Below, piece after piece: positions 38,675 through 47,580 of a DNA stretch of 64,000 nt. Position numbers and translations under genes: made by a program. The notes beneath the pieces are model-generated. The model was not told where the DNA came from. It made no database searches and worked only from the letters and a program-made list of their open reading frames with translations. Origin of the DNA: Roseovarius aestuarii (lineage in GTDB: Bacteria; Pseudomonadota; Alphaproteobacteria; Rhodobacterales; Rhodobacteraceae); the NCBI GenBank assembly GCA_027214255.1, contig JAPWHL010000001.1, forward strand, positions 186,001 through 250,000, written 5' to 3'. Positions within the stretch are counted from its first letter, which is position 1. The number at the start of each line of letters is the position of its first letter.

Positions 38675-39082
38675 ATGAAACATGCCATTGCTACCATGCT
38701 GACCGTTCTAAGCCTGACATGGGGCGCAGACGCCGAGGCGCAGGCCGAACCAATCGAGGCCGTGATCAGTGCCCAGATCAAGGCGTTCAAGGCTGACGAT
38801 TTTGAACAGGCGTTTACCTATGCCAGCCCGATGATCAAACGGATGTTTGGCGATGCGCAAAGTTTTGGCGTCATGGTGCAGCGCGGATTTCCCATGGTTT
38901 GGCGTCCGGCCAATGTTCAATTTCTAAACCAAGAAGAGCGCGACGGCGCTGTGTGGCAGGATGTCTTGGTGCGCGACAGCACAGGCGCATCCCACGTGCT
39001 GCAGTATGAAATGATCCAGATCGACAACGGTTGGAAGATCAACGGCGTGCGGGTTCGCGAACCCGCGGGCCTTTCGGCCTAA
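38675..39082 (+). CDS. Exported DUF4864 protein
   Basis: The 135-residue product begins MKHAIATMLTVLSLTWGADA, a signal peptide, followed by an NTF2-like or cystatin-like fold: IEAVISAQIKAFKADDFEQA, FTYASPMIKRMFGDAQSFGV and the C-terminal MIQIDNGWKINGVRVREPAG. It matches DUF4864. The start at 38675, behind GGGAGG, removes six residues of the longer frame. Function is unknown. It lies upstream of the beta-helix gene with a 157-base gap. Confidence 0.8.
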   Translation: MKHAIATMLTVLSLTWGADAEAQAEPIEAVISAQIKAFKADDFEQAFTYASPMIKRMFGDAQSFGVMVQRGFPMVWRPANVQFLNQEERDGAVWQDVLVRDSTGASHVLQYEMIQIDNGWKINGVRVREPAGLSA

Positions 39083-39239
39083 ACCGGGCCGCAGACAGGG
39101 GCACCGTCACGGTGCTGCCAGTCTTGGTTAACTCATCGCAGATATTTCCCTGAGCCATCCGGGTACGTCCCGGACTGGCGAAACGTGTGACATTCGATCG
39201 GACCTGCAAGGCCGGAGCGGATGCGGAAAGGGAATTTCG

Positions 39240-41531
39240 ATGAACAAGGCAGTTACCGACGGCATTCAGTTCATGCCGCCCGCCTTCGAGGATGGGCTGG
39301 GCGTTTGGTCCAGCGAGGATGGCACGCCGGGCTCAGATACCTATGACGGTGCGGCCAACGCGGCGCTTGTCGCGGCGGATCAGGACTTTGGCGGCGCATT
39401 GGAGATGCAAAAAACGACAGGCACGCAGCGGCTGCGCTATATGGGCGAGACGCCATTGTTGCCAGGGTGCTATTTGCGCATTTCAACGCGGGTCAAGGCG
39501 ATTTCAGGAAACCTGCCCAATGTGCGTATTGCCGGCTGGGCCGGGGCACCGGGCGGCGGGCATGTCAGCGGTTTGACCGAGGTCGGGCCGTCCACCAGTC
39601 TGGAAAGCTATGGCGATGTGGTCGAGGTCAGTGCGATTGTCGGCACCGGGGATCGCAGGGGCGTTGACATGGTGTGGGGCACGAACCCTGCTTATGGCCA
39701 TTTCGGGCTGGACCTGACCGGGTCCAGCGGCGGGATTGTACGGATCGACGACTTTGTGATCGAAGACGTGACAAGCGTCTTTCTGCGCAGCCTGATCGAC
39801 GTGGTCGATGTGCGCGATTACGGTGCTTTGGGCGATGGCAGCACTGATGATCACGGCGCATTCGAGGCCGCCGACGCAGCGGCCAACGGGCGCACAATCT
39901 TGGTGCCGCAAGGCGTTTACCATTTGGGCGATAGCGTCACCTTGCAATCTAACGTGCGGTTTGAGGGCACGGTCACGATGGCCGCGGATCATATTCTGAC
40001 CCTGATCAAGAACTATGACCTGCCGTCCTATATCGACGCGTTTGGCGATGAAGAACTTGCCTTTCGCAAGGCCTTTCAAGCGCTCTTGAACAATGCCGAT
40101 CACGATTCCCTTGATATGAAGGGGCGGATCATAACGTTAAGCGGGCCTGTCGATATGCAGGCGGCAGTTGCGAACAAGGACTATTACTCGCAACGCAGAA
40201 TTCTGAAGAATGGGCAGATTTCCACCGTCGAGAGCGCCGCTTGGGATACTGATGTTGTGACCAGTCAGGCCACCTATTCGCCCAGTGACAATCGCAAGTT
40301 GACCAATGTCGCCAACGTCGAAAACGTGCCTTTGGGCGCGATTGTCGAGGGCAATGGCGTCGGGCGCGAGGTCTATGTGTCCGCAGTGGATATCCCGGCC
40401 GAAGAAATCACCCTATCCCAGCAGCTTTATGATGCGGCCGGAACGCAGAGATTTACCTTTCGGCGGTTCAAGTACATGTTGGATTTCAGCGGTTTTGAAA
40501 AGCTAAGCAAATTCATCATTTCAAATGTCGAATTCCAGGCCTCGGGCGACTGTAGCTGTGTGATGCTGCCGCGTGCGGGCACTGGGTTTCACTTTCGGGA
40601 TTGTCACTTTTCCCGCCCCAAGGATCGCGGAATTTCCAGCCTGCACAAGGGCGATCAAGGCATGATGGTGGATCGGTGCCAGTTCCTGTCAAACGAGGAC
40701 AATTTGGTGGTCTCGGAACGCGTCTCAATTGGGCTGAACGCCAATGAGAACGACGTGAAACTGCGCGACAACCGGATAACGCGGTTCCGCCATTTTGCCT
40801 TGTTGGCTGGGTCCAGCAACATCGTTACGGGCAATCACTGGTTTCAAGGGGATGGATCGTCTGATGGCACCCGTTCGGCCGGGTTGATCCTGACGCGGTC
40901 AAATGCGCGTACGACCATTGCGACGAACTACATCGACAACTGTTTTATCGAATGGAGCAACGAACACGACAGTGCTCCCGAATACTCTAGCGAGTTTTCC
41001 TTTAGTGCGTTGAATGTGGTCGATAACGTGTTTCTGGCTGGTAATGTGGCGCCGTGGTTTACCTTTATTTCAGTGCGCCCACATGGCGATGGTCATTTTT
41101 TGAACGGGGTAAATGTTTCGGGAAATTCCTTCCGCATCATTGACGACCCGATCGAAAGGGTCGAGCGGGTGGACACGACATTCGCTGATCTGAATTACAA
41201 CCGGATCAAGAACGTGACCTTTGCAAATAATACGTTTGGCAATATTGAAACCACGGTGGCCAGCCCTCTGATGCTGGAGTTCGAACAGACTTCGGCCGAT
41301 GATAGCTGGACGATTGATCCGGGGGATCGTCTACCGTTCGGTGCCTTTGCACAGACCGTGACATCGATCCTGCCGGTGGGGCCGTTGCGTAACGGTGATG
41401 GCAGTATTGTCTATATTGCGCCGTATTATCAGGCCAAGCAGGGGGCGGATAGCAACCAGATCCGGCTGCGGTTTGGCGAAGATGTCTATGGCACCGTGAC
41501 AATGATGGTGCGGATCGACGATCCGTTCTGA
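39240..41531 (+). CDS. Right-handed beta-helix (pectate-lyase-3-like) protein; possible GTA head-spike protein
   Basis: The 763-residue protein has no signal peptide. Residues about 15-170 look like a beta-sandwich carbohydrate-binding domain (FEDGLGVWSSEDGTPGSDTY, IAGWAGAPGGGHVSGL). VVDVRDYGALGDGSTDDHGA at about 188-207 opens a pectate_lyase_3 beta helix, which runs to about residue 660, and a short C-terminal domain follows. AAGGGAA precedes ATG 39240. A strong terminator ends it. It resembles phage tailspikes and, from memory, a protein family conserved in Rhodobacterales that includes the gene-transfer-agent head-spike fibre of Rhodobacter capsulatus (ghsB). That assignment is unverified; a carbohydrate lyase is the alternative. 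The beta-helix call is firm. Confidence 0.8.
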   Translation: MNKAVTDGIQFMPPAFEDGLGVWSSEDGTPGSDTYDGAANAALVAADQDFGGALEMQKTTGTQRLRYMGETPLLPGCYLRISTRVKAISGNLPNVRIAGWAGAPGGGHVSGLTEVGPSTSLESYGDVVEVSAIVGTGDRRGVDMVWGTNPAYGHFGLDLTGSSGGIVRIDDFVIEDVTSVFLRSLIDVVDVRDYGALGDGSTDDHGAFEAADAAANGRTILVPQGVYHLGDSVTLQSNVRFEGTVTMAADHILTLIKNYDLPSYIDAFGDEELAFRKAFQALLNNADHDSLDMKGRIITLSGPVDMQAAVANKDYYSQRRILKNGQISTVESAAWDTDVVTSQATYSPSDNRKLTNVANVENVPLGAIVEGNGVGREVYVSAVDIPAEEITLSQQLYDAAGTQRFTFRRFKYMLDFSGFEKLSKFIISNVEFQASGDCSCVMLPRAGTGFHFRDCHFSRPKDRGISSLHKGDQGMMVDRCQFLSNEDNLVVSERVSIGLNANENDVKLRDNRITRFRHFALLAGSSNIVTGNHWFQGDGSSDGTRSAGLILTRSNARTTIATNYIDNCFIEWSNEHDSAPEYSSEFSFSALNVVDNVFLAGNVAPWFTFISVRPHGDGHFLNGVNVSGNSFRIIDDPIERVERVDTTFADLNYNRIKNVTFANNTFGNIETTVASPLMLEFEQTSADDSWTIDPGDRLPFGAFAQTVTSILPVGPLRNGDGSIVYIAPYYQAKQGADSNQIRLRFGEDVYGTVTMMVRIDDPF

Positions 41532-41545
41532 GGCATCAATCTCGG

Positions 41546-41575
41546 CCCGCACCGGTGTGTCTGGTGCGGGTTTTT
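41546..41575 (+). terminator. Rho-independent terminator of the beta-helix gene
   Basis: CCCGCACC (41546-41553) and GGTGCGGG (41563-41570) form a stem followed by five T. It abuts the stop codon of the convergent outer-membrane protein gene. Confidence 0.9.
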
Positions 41576-42234
41576 CAGAAGTCATGCCACAGCCCCAGTT
41601 TGATCCCAAAGGAGTCAGCGCCGAAAATTCCGGTGGTTGTGCCCAGTTCCAGATGCTGCGCTGGCGCGACCTGCCAAACGACAGAGGTTGCCACACGCAG
41701 CCAGTCAGGGTCGGAGAGTGGCCCGCCTTGTTGAAGCTGCATGAACATTTTCATACGCTTGCCGGTTATCAGGCCCAATGTGGTGTCGGAGGCAAAGACG
41801 GCGCCGCGATCTTCTGTGACGATGGCGCGCGCATCCACGCTGAACCATCCGCCCAGACCGGCCACAGTCACTGCGCGCCCGAGCGATACTCCGGGTCGCA
41901 AGGCGGGGTCGTCTGCGTTGACGCCCGCGCCGAGTTCCAAGTTGATCAAAAGAGCCTCACGGCTGATCGGTAGCACAACAAAGCCAAAAGCCTTGGCCTT
42001 GCCGTTCTCATCTGTCCCTAAATCCAGCCCTAATGTCAGGTCCGGAGATAGGCCGTATTCGCCGTAAAATGCACCAAACCCATCGGGTGTGCCCCAGTCT
42101 TGCAGGTCATCCAGAGTGACGGAAAAAGACAGAAAACCAGCGCCTTCGGCGCGCAGCCAAGCACCTGCCAGAGCTGCCGAGGGTAGTATTGTGCAAAAAA
42201 ACATAGCGCGAAGGAGGAGGGCAAAGCACTGCAT
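41575..42234 (-). CDS. Exported beta-rich protein, probable outer-membrane protein
   Basis: The 219-residue product starts at ATG 42234 with a signal peptide (MQCFALLLRAMFFCTILPSA, cleaved after SAALA). The mature part alternates polar and aromatic residues in beta-strand-like runs (GAGFLSFSVTLDD, LSPDLTLGLDLGT, FGIKLGLWHDF) and ends in phenylalanine, a common outer-membrane barrel ending. No family is recognised. An N-terminal extension to 42369 is rejected. It is convergent with the beta-helix gene, divergent from the monooxygenase-type gene. Confidence 0.72.
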   Translation of the reverse strand: MQCFALLLRAMFFCTILPSAALAGAWLRAEGAGFLSFSVTLDDLQDWGTPDGFGAFYGEYGLSPDLTLGLDLGTDENGKAKAFGFVVLPISREALLINLELGAGVNADDPALRPGVSLGRAVTVAGLGGWFSVDARAIVTEDRGAVFASDTTLGLITGKRMKMFMQLQQGGPLSDPDWLRVATSVVWQVAPAQHLELGTTTGIFGADSFGIKLGLWHDF

Positions 42235-42336
42235 GGCGTGAATATTCGTTAAACTTGGTAAATACCGGGTTAACGACTTGGGGATTTGGCAAGGGCAGAT
42301 GCGCCTGCTAGCATGCAAAGAGCCAGGGAGGATACT

Positions 42337-42657
42337 ATGCCGCAGATCACCAACCCCAGCCCGCATCAAACCGTGCTGACGACCTTTGAAATGACGCCGG
42401 GCACTTGTCAGGATCTATTGGATGCGCTGACCGATGCATATGAGAATTTCATCTCACGCCAGCCGGGATTTGTTGCGGCAGGATTGCATGTCAACGACGC
42501 ACGCACCCGGATTGCCAATTACTCGCAATGGGAACGCCGTGAGGATTTTCAGGCGATGCTGCGCAGCGATGAAATGCGCCAACGCAACCGTGTTATCAAC
42601 GACCTGTGCAAAAGCTTTGAGCCGGTGATGTATGACGTTGTCGCTGCGTTTGGCTAG
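42337..42657 (+). CDS. Antibiotic-biosynthesis-monooxygenase (ABM) domain protein
   Basis: The 106-residue protein has the ABM dimeric alpha-beta barrel pattern: VLTTFEMTPGTCQDLLDAL, SRQPGFVAAGLHVNDARTRI and NYSQWERREDFQAMLRSDEM. Such small proteins are cofactor-free monooxygenases or heme-handling enzymes. ATG 42337 follows GGGAGGAT. Its stop lies one base before the stop codon of the convergent FAD oxidoreductase. The reaction is unknown. Confidence 0.85.
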   Translation: MPQITNPSPHQTVLTTFEMTPGTCQDLLDALTDAYENFISRQPGFVAAGLHVNDARTRIANYSQWERREDFQAMLRSDEMRQRNRVINDLCKSFEPVMYDVVAAFG

Positions 42658-42658
42658 T

Positions 42659-43963
42659 CTATACGCCTAACCGGTCGCGCAACGCGTACCATGTCATTGC
42701 CAGCGCCAATAGTGGGGTGCGCAGGGCGGGGCCGCCCGGAAAAACCGGTGCAGGGACGCGCGACATCGTGTCAAACCCGGCCGCCTGACCCTGAATGGCC
42801 AGCGCCATCAACTGTCCCGCATGGGTGGCAGTGCCCACCCCGTGGCCCGAATAGCCCGAAGCGGTCAGAATATTGGGCGCCAAACGGGCCAGATAGGGCA
42901 TGCGCTTGATCGTGATTGCCAATGTGCCCCCCCAAGCATAGTCAATCTGGACGTCGTGCAGGTGGGGGTAAATCTCGACCATCGGTTTGCGAACCAATGC
43001 GGGAATGTCGCTTGGAAAGCGGTAGCCATAGCTTTCACCGCCGCCAAACAACAGTCTGTTATCGTGGCTAAGGCGGAAGTAATTGACCACGAATTTCGTA
43101 TCTGCGACCGCCACATCCTGCGTCAAGACACGGGCGGCATCGTCGCCCAAGGGACGCGTTGCGGCGATGAAATTGTTGATCGGCATGACGCGCCCCGCCA
43201 CCTGACGGTTCAACCCGCCCAGATAGCCGTTGCAGGCCAGAATGACGTGATCCGCTTCGATGTGACCGTGGTCCGTGCGCACCTTTACGCGCGCGCCGGT
43301 TTGAATGTCATGCACACGGCTGCGTTCAAAAAACTGCGCACCAGCTTCGCGCGCTGCCCGCGCCAACCCCAACGCATAGCGCAGCGGATGCAGATGGGCC
43401 GCGCCCATGTCCAGAGTGCCGCCGTGGTAGGCGGGCGAGGGGCACAGAGCGTGCATTTCATCGCGGTTCAGCTTCTGGATTTGATCATAACCATAGCGGG
43501 TATTCAGGTGATCGGCGTCTTCATGTGCCTCGGCCATTTCGCGGGCGGAAAAACACGCATGCGCAACGCCCGGTTTCAGGTAACAGTCGATGTCATGTTC
43601 ACGAATAAGGGATTTGACCAGTCCCTTGGCATCCTCGGCCAATGTCCACATCCGCGCGGCATCTTCTGAGCCCATGAGACGTTCCAGCGCGTGCTGGCCC
43701 ATGCGTTGACCGCTGCCCAGTTGCCCGCCGTTACGCCCGGATGCACCAAAGCCAACGCGATGGGCCTCCAACACGCAAACGCGCAATCCGGCCTTGGCCA
43801 GATGCAGTGCGGCGGACAGGCCTGTATAGCCCGCGCCAATCACCACGACATCTGCGGATTTTTGGCCCTTTAACGGCGCAAAGGGCGGCAGTGCATCCGT
43901 CGTGGCAGCGTACCAGCTGTCGGGGTATTCCCCGGCGCGGTCATTGGCATAAAGCAGGTCCAT
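42659..43963 (-). CDS. FAD-dependent amine oxidoreductase (PuuB-like)
   Basis: The 434-residue flavoprotein has the dinucleotide-binding motif VVVIGAGYTGLSAALHLAKA (about residues 39-58) and GFGASGRNGGQLGSGQRMG, and the late SGYSGHGVGTATHAGQL. This matches the DAO family, nearest to gamma-glutamylputrescine oxidase (PuuB), which oxidises gamma-glutamyl amines to aldehydes. It is the last gene of the amine operon, five bases after the PuuA-like ligase. No gamma-glutamyl aldehyde dehydrogenase (PuuC) is in the window. Confidence 0.88.
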   Translation of the reverse strand: MDLLYANDRAGEYPDSWYAATTDALPPFAPLKGQKSADVVVIGAGYTGLSAALHLAKAGLRVCVLEAHRVGFGASGRNGGQLGSGQRMGQHALERLMGSEDAARMWTLAEDAKGLVKSLIREHDIDCYLKPGVAHACFSAREMAEAHEDADHLNTRYGYDQIQKLNRDEMHALCPSPAYHGGTLDMGAAHLHPLRYALGLARAAREAGAQFFERSRVHDIQTGARVKVRTDHGHIEADHVILACNGYLGGLNRQVAGRVMPINNFIAATRPLGDDAARVLTQDVAVADTKFVVNYFRLSHDNRLLFGGGESYGYRFPSDIPALVRKPMVEIYPHLHDVQIDYAWGGTLAITIKRMPYLARLAPNILTASGYSGHGVGTATHAGQLMALAIQGQAAGFDTMSRVPAPVFPGGPALRTPLLALAMTWYALRDRLGV

Positions 43964-43968
43964 AAACG

Positions 43969-45327
43969 TCAGACGTTCAGCAGCAGGTGCTCACGCTCCC
44001 ACGGGGAAATAACGTGCAGGAACTCTTCGTATTCGGTGCGCTTGACGATCGAATACACGCGGGCAAAATCCGGATCCAGAACCGCGTGCAGGCGGGTGGC
44101 TTCGTCGAACATGTCCAGCGCATCGCCCAGAACGCGGGGCACGTCGCCTTCGCCTTCATAGGCGTCGCCCTTGCATTCGTCATCGGGGTATTGCGCATCT
44201 TCCAGCCCCAGAAGGCCACAGGCAAGGCTGACGGCGATGCCCAGATAAGGGTTGCAATCCATGCCCGCCAGACGGTTCTCAACGCGTCGGGCCTCGACGC
44301 TGGAGATGGGCACGCGAATGCCCGTGGTGCGGTTGTCTCGCGCCCATGCCAGATTGATCGGTGCTGCGTGATCCTTGACGTAGCGGCGATAGGAATTGAC
44401 ATAGGGTGCCATCACCGCGATGGCACTGGGCAGATGGCGCTGCAAGCCGCCGATAAAGTGATAGAACATATCCGTTTCCGAACCGTCCTCGTTGGTGAAC
44501 ACGTTCTTGCCGGTCTTGGTGTCCAAAATCGAGTGGTGAATATGCATGGCCGAGCCAGGCTCGTCGGCGATAGGTTTGGCCATGAAGGTCGCAAAGCAGT
44601 TGTGGCGCAATGCGGCCTCGCGGATCAGGCGTTTGAAGTAAAACACCTCGTCAGCCAGCTTGACCGGGTCACCGTGGTTCAGGTTAATTTCCAACTGGCC
44701 TGCGCCGCCTTCTTGGGTGATCCCGTCGATCTCAAATCCTTGGGCCTCGGCAAAATCATAGATGTCGTCAATGACGGGACCAAACTCGTCCACGGCGGTC
44801 ATCGAATAGGCCTGACGTGCGGCGGCGGGACGCCCCGAGCGGCCAATCATCGGTTGGATATCCTTGGCCGGATCGATATTGCGCGCCACCAGATAGAATT
44901 CCATCTCGGGGGCGACCACGGGGGTCAGGCCGCGTGCCTCGTAGGCGGCAACGACACGTTTCAGCACGTTGCGCGGGCTGTAGGGGATCGGGCTGCCATC
45001 GCTGTCATGCGCGTCGTGGATCACCTGCAAGGTCCAGTCGCCCGTCCAAGGCGCAGCGGTTGCTGTGGACATGTCGGGTTTCAGGATCATGTCCTTTTCG
45101 ATAAACCCACCTTCGCCAGCGGCCTCGCCCCAGTCACCGGTGATCGTCTGGTAAAAGATCGAATCCGGCAGGTGAAAGTGCTTTTGCTTGGCAAATTTAC
45201 TGGCTGGAACTGCCTTGCCGCGCGCGATTCCGGGCAGGTCCGAGATGATACACTCGACTTCGTCCAATCGACGGTCCGTCAGGTACTCCTGTGCGGATTC
45301 GGGAAGTTGATCTGTCCAGTCGGCCAT
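43969..45327 (-). CDS. puuA: Glutamine synthetase-like gamma-glutamyl amine ligase (PuuA-like)
   Basis: The 452-residue protein is a type III-related glutamine synthetase homologue: TPVVAPEMEFYLVARNID has the metal-binding Glu, QEGGAGQLEINLNHGDPVKL the second site, ATFMAKPIADEPGSAMHIHH the third and DNRTTGIRVPI the adenine site. PuuA ligates glutamate to putrescine or other amines. The adjacent PuuB-like oxidase and amidotransferase support a gamma-glutamyl-amine route. It is separated from the amidotransferase gene by no base (TAAATG). Confidence 0.9.
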   Translation of the reverse strand: MADWTDQLPESAQEYLTDRRLDEVECIISDLPGIARGKAVPASKFAKQKHFHLPDSIFYQTITGDWGEAAGEGGFIEKDMILKPDMSTATAAPWTGDWTLQVIHDAHDSDGSPIPYSPRNVLKRVVAAYEARGLTPVVAPEMEFYLVARNIDPAKDIQPMIGRSGRPAAARQAYSMTAVDEFGPVIDDIYDFAEAQGFEIDGITQEGGAGQLEINLNHGDPVKLADEVFYFKRLIREAALRHNCFATFMAKPIADEPGSAMHIHHSILDTKTGKNVFTNEDGSETDMFYHFIGGLQRHLPSAIAVMAPYVNSYRRYVKDHAAPINLAWARDNRTTGIRVPISSVEARRVENRLAGMDCNPYLGIAVSLACGLLGLEDAQYPDDECKGDAYEGEGDVPRVLGDALDMFDEATRLHAVLDPDFARVYSIVKRTEYEEFLHVISPWEREHLLLNV

Positions 45328-46026
45328 TTAGGCACCTCTTTTGAGAAAAGCCGCCATTCGGTCGGCCATGGTCTGCGAGTCGGTGGGGTTGTCCAGTTGC
45401 GTCAATGCGCCATCCAGCAAAGGGTCAGGCACCAGCCCGCGCCCACGGCTTTCGATCAGGCGTTGAACGAAAGCGGAGGTGTGCTCGGGGTGGGGCTGCA
45501 TGGTCAGGATGGTGTCGCCGTACATCAAGAAGGCGTGGTCGCAGAAATCGCTGTTGCCGATCACGGTTGCACCGGGGGGCAGGGTGGTGACCTGATCCTG
45601 ATGCCACGCGTTCAGCGCAATGGGCTGACCATCCAGCACGTATTCCGTGCGCCCGATCGACCAGCCGTTTTTGAATTTCTCGACAACCCCGCCAAGTGCC
45701 TGTGCGATGATCTGATGACCAAAGCAAACGCCGATCAGGGGGCTGCCATTGGCCTGAATGTCGCGGATCAACTGCTCAAGCGGCGGGATCCAGTCGTGAT
45801 CTTCATAGGCACCATGCTTGGAGCCGGTGATCAACCAGCCGTCGCATTCCTGCGCGCTGTTGGGGAATTCATTGTCGACCACGTTATAGGTGACATAGTT
45901 CAGGCCGTGCCCTGCCAGAAGGTCCGCGAACATGGCGTCATAATCGCCCATGTCGGCCTTGATATCGGCGGGCGCGTGGCCGGTTTGCAAGATGCCGATT
46001 GTGGGGACGGTGTTGGGGTCAGACAT
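45328..46026 (-). CDS. Class I glutamine amidotransferase-type protein
   Basis: The 232-residue protein has a triad: GVCFGHQIIAQALGG (nucleophile Cys), and MQPHPEHTSAF (His-Glu). It resembles GMP-synthase-like class I GATases. In this operon it may hydrolyse gamma-glutamyl intermediates, as PuuD does, or channel ammonia. Start is ATG 46026 behind GAGG; an ATG four codons upstream lacks a spaced ribosome-binding site. It is the first gene of the puuA-puuB unit. Confidence 0.85.
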   Translation of the reverse strand: MSDPNTVPTIGILQTGHAPADIKADMGDYDAMFADLLAGHGLNYVTYNVVDNEFPNSAQECDGWLITGSKHGAYEDHDWIPPLEQLIRDIQANGSPLIGVCFGHQIIAQALGGVVEKFKNGWSIGRTEYVLDGQPIALNAWHQDQVTTLPPGATVIGNSDFCDHAFLMYGDTILTMQPHPEHTSAFVQRLIESRGRGLVPDPLLDGALTQLDNPTDSQTMADRMAAFLKRGA

Positions 46027-46038
46027 TGCATGCCTCAT

Positions 46039-46052
46039 AATTTGATCAAATT
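46039..46052. promoter_or_regulatory. 14-base perfect palindrome upstream of the amidotransferase gene
   Basis: AATTTGATCAAATT is perfectly self-complementary and lies 12 bases upstream of the predicted start codon in an AT-rich stretch. Its position suits an operator for a dimeric repressor. The core TTTGATCAAA also occurs at 12370-12379, and once inside a coding region (16931-16940). Confidence 0.45.
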
Positions 46053-46231
46053 TAGATTAGCCGAGCCCGTTTGATCGGGCAAGGGGGTATTCGTGGTATG
46101 GATGCGACGGGACAGCCCCCTTGGCGCCCCGGATGCAACCGGGGGCCTCATGGCGTTCAAAGCAGAAAAGTGAGGCCCCGGGGACAGGTCCGGGACAAAA
46201 GATGTCAGGCAGCGGGGCGGTGTGTCAGGTG

Positions 46232-47548
46232 TCACACTTTCTCCAAATAGGTTTTCCAATGCTGATCTTCTGGCATTTCGCCCATCACGGTAATTTCTTG
46301 GCGCTTGGTGGCAACAAGATTGCGGATCAGTTTGGGCTCAAAAATGCGTGGCATCAACGGGTCGGACTCAAACAGATCTACCGCATTGGTCCAATCGGTG
46401 GCCAATTGGGGCAGTTCCAAATCATAGGCGCTTCCGGTCATGGGCGCTCCGGGATCGGCGCCATCCTCGATCCCAGTCAAGGCCGCACCAAGGATCGCGG
46501 CAAAGCTGAGATAGGGGTTGATATCGCCCCCGGCCACGCGATGCTCGATCCTGCGTCCTTTGGGGGAGCCACCGGGAATGCGGATCGCTGCGGTGCGGTT
46601 TTCATAGGCCCAACAAATCGCCGTGGGCGCATGTGCGCCGGGGGTCATACGTGCATAGCTGTTGGCATGGGGCGCAAAGATCAGGGTCGAGCCTTGCATC
46701 GCCGCAAGACACCCAGCCACCGCATGGCGCAACGTGTCGGTGCCCGAAGGCCCACCATCGTTGAAAATATTGTTGCCGTCACCATCCAGCACCGAAAAAT
46801 GCATGTGCATTCCGTTGCCCGCGTCCAGCGCAAAAGGTTTGGCCATAAACGTCGCCGCACAGCCAAAGCGATGCGCAAGCCCCCGGATCAGTGCCTTGAA
46901 CAGCCATGTGTCATCGGCGGCGCGCAATGCGTCTTGATGGTTTAATGTAATCTCAAACTGGCCAACGCCGGCCTCGGATGTGGTGGTCTGGGCCTCGATC
47001 CCCATTGCCTCGCAGGCCTCATAGAGCGCCGACAGGAACGGGTCGAACGCGTCCATCTGGCTAAGAGACAGGATTTCCGAAGCATTGATGCGCCGTCCGC
47101 TGCGCGGATCCCGCACATGGCGCAGGCCCTTCCCCCCGTCATCGACCAGCGTGAATTCCAGCTCGGTCGAGGCAATCACCTGCCAGCCGCGCGCGGCGTA
47201 CCGGCTTAGAACTTCGCGCAGGGCGTGGCGCGCATCGCCATAAAACGGCGTACCGTCCTCAAAATACATCTGCATCGGCACCAGAGGCTGTGCGCTGTCC
47301 AGCCACGGAAGGGGCACCGGCCCACGCGAGGTGGGGCGCAGGATGCCATCGGCGTCTCCGGTTTCAAACACCAGCGGGCTGCCGTCGATATCGGCGCCCA
47401 AGATATCCACGTTCAATACCGAAAGGGGCATACGCACCGCGCCGCTGTCTAGCGAGGGAAAATAGCTGGCAGGTAGGCGTTTGCCGCGCATCTGACCGTT
47501 CAGGTCGACGGCCGCGACGCGGAAAGTGGCGAAATTCTGGATGTCCAT
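46232..47548 (-). CDS. Second glutamine synthetase-like ligase
   Basis: The 438-residue protein shares the glutamine synthetase fold: VIASTELEFTLVDDGGKGLR, TSEAGVGQFEITLNHQDALR, ATFMAKPFALDAGNGMHMHF and WAYENRTAAIRIPGG. It differs clearly from the puuA-like protein at 43969, so it likely has another amine or substrate. ATG 47548 (MDIQNFATFRVA), behind AAGGAA, is preferred over GTG 47572. It lies 32 bases downstream of the permease gene and probably shares the ABC transcript. Confidence 0.88.
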   Translation of the reverse strand: MDIQNFATFRVAAVDLNGQMRGKRLPASYFPSLDSGAVRMPLSVLNVDILGADIDGSPLVFETGDADGILRPTSRGPVPLPWLDSAQPLVPMQMYFEDGTPFYGDARHALREVLSRYAARGWQVIASTELEFTLVDDGGKGLRHVRDPRSGRRINASEILSLSQMDAFDPFLSALYEACEAMGIEAQTTTSEAGVGQFEITLNHQDALRAADDTWLFKALIRGLAHRFGCAATFMAKPFALDAGNGMHMHFSVLDGDGNNIFNDGGPSGTDTLRHAVAGCLAAMQGSTLIFAPHANSYARMTPGAHAPTAICWAYENRTAAIRIPGGSPKGRRIEHRVAGGDINPYLSFAAILGAALTGIEDGADPGAPMTGSAYDLELPQLATDWTNAVDLFESDPLMPRIFEPKLIRNLVATKRQEITVMGEMPEDQHWKTYLEKV

Positions 47549-47580
47549 CGGGGCGGTTCCTTGCAAGTTCACGCCTAGAT

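Noticed and set aside
39240..41531. Beta-helix gene as part of a prophage
   Set aside because: No capsid, tail, terminase, integrase or att-like repeats nearby; a lone spike-like gene is better explained by a gene-transfer-agent or host role.
43987..46074. 695-codon plus-strand open frame across the puuA/amidotransferase region
   Set aside because: It is antisense to well-supported enzymes (glutamine synthetase and GATase motifs are on the minus strand), and its translation has no recognisable domain.
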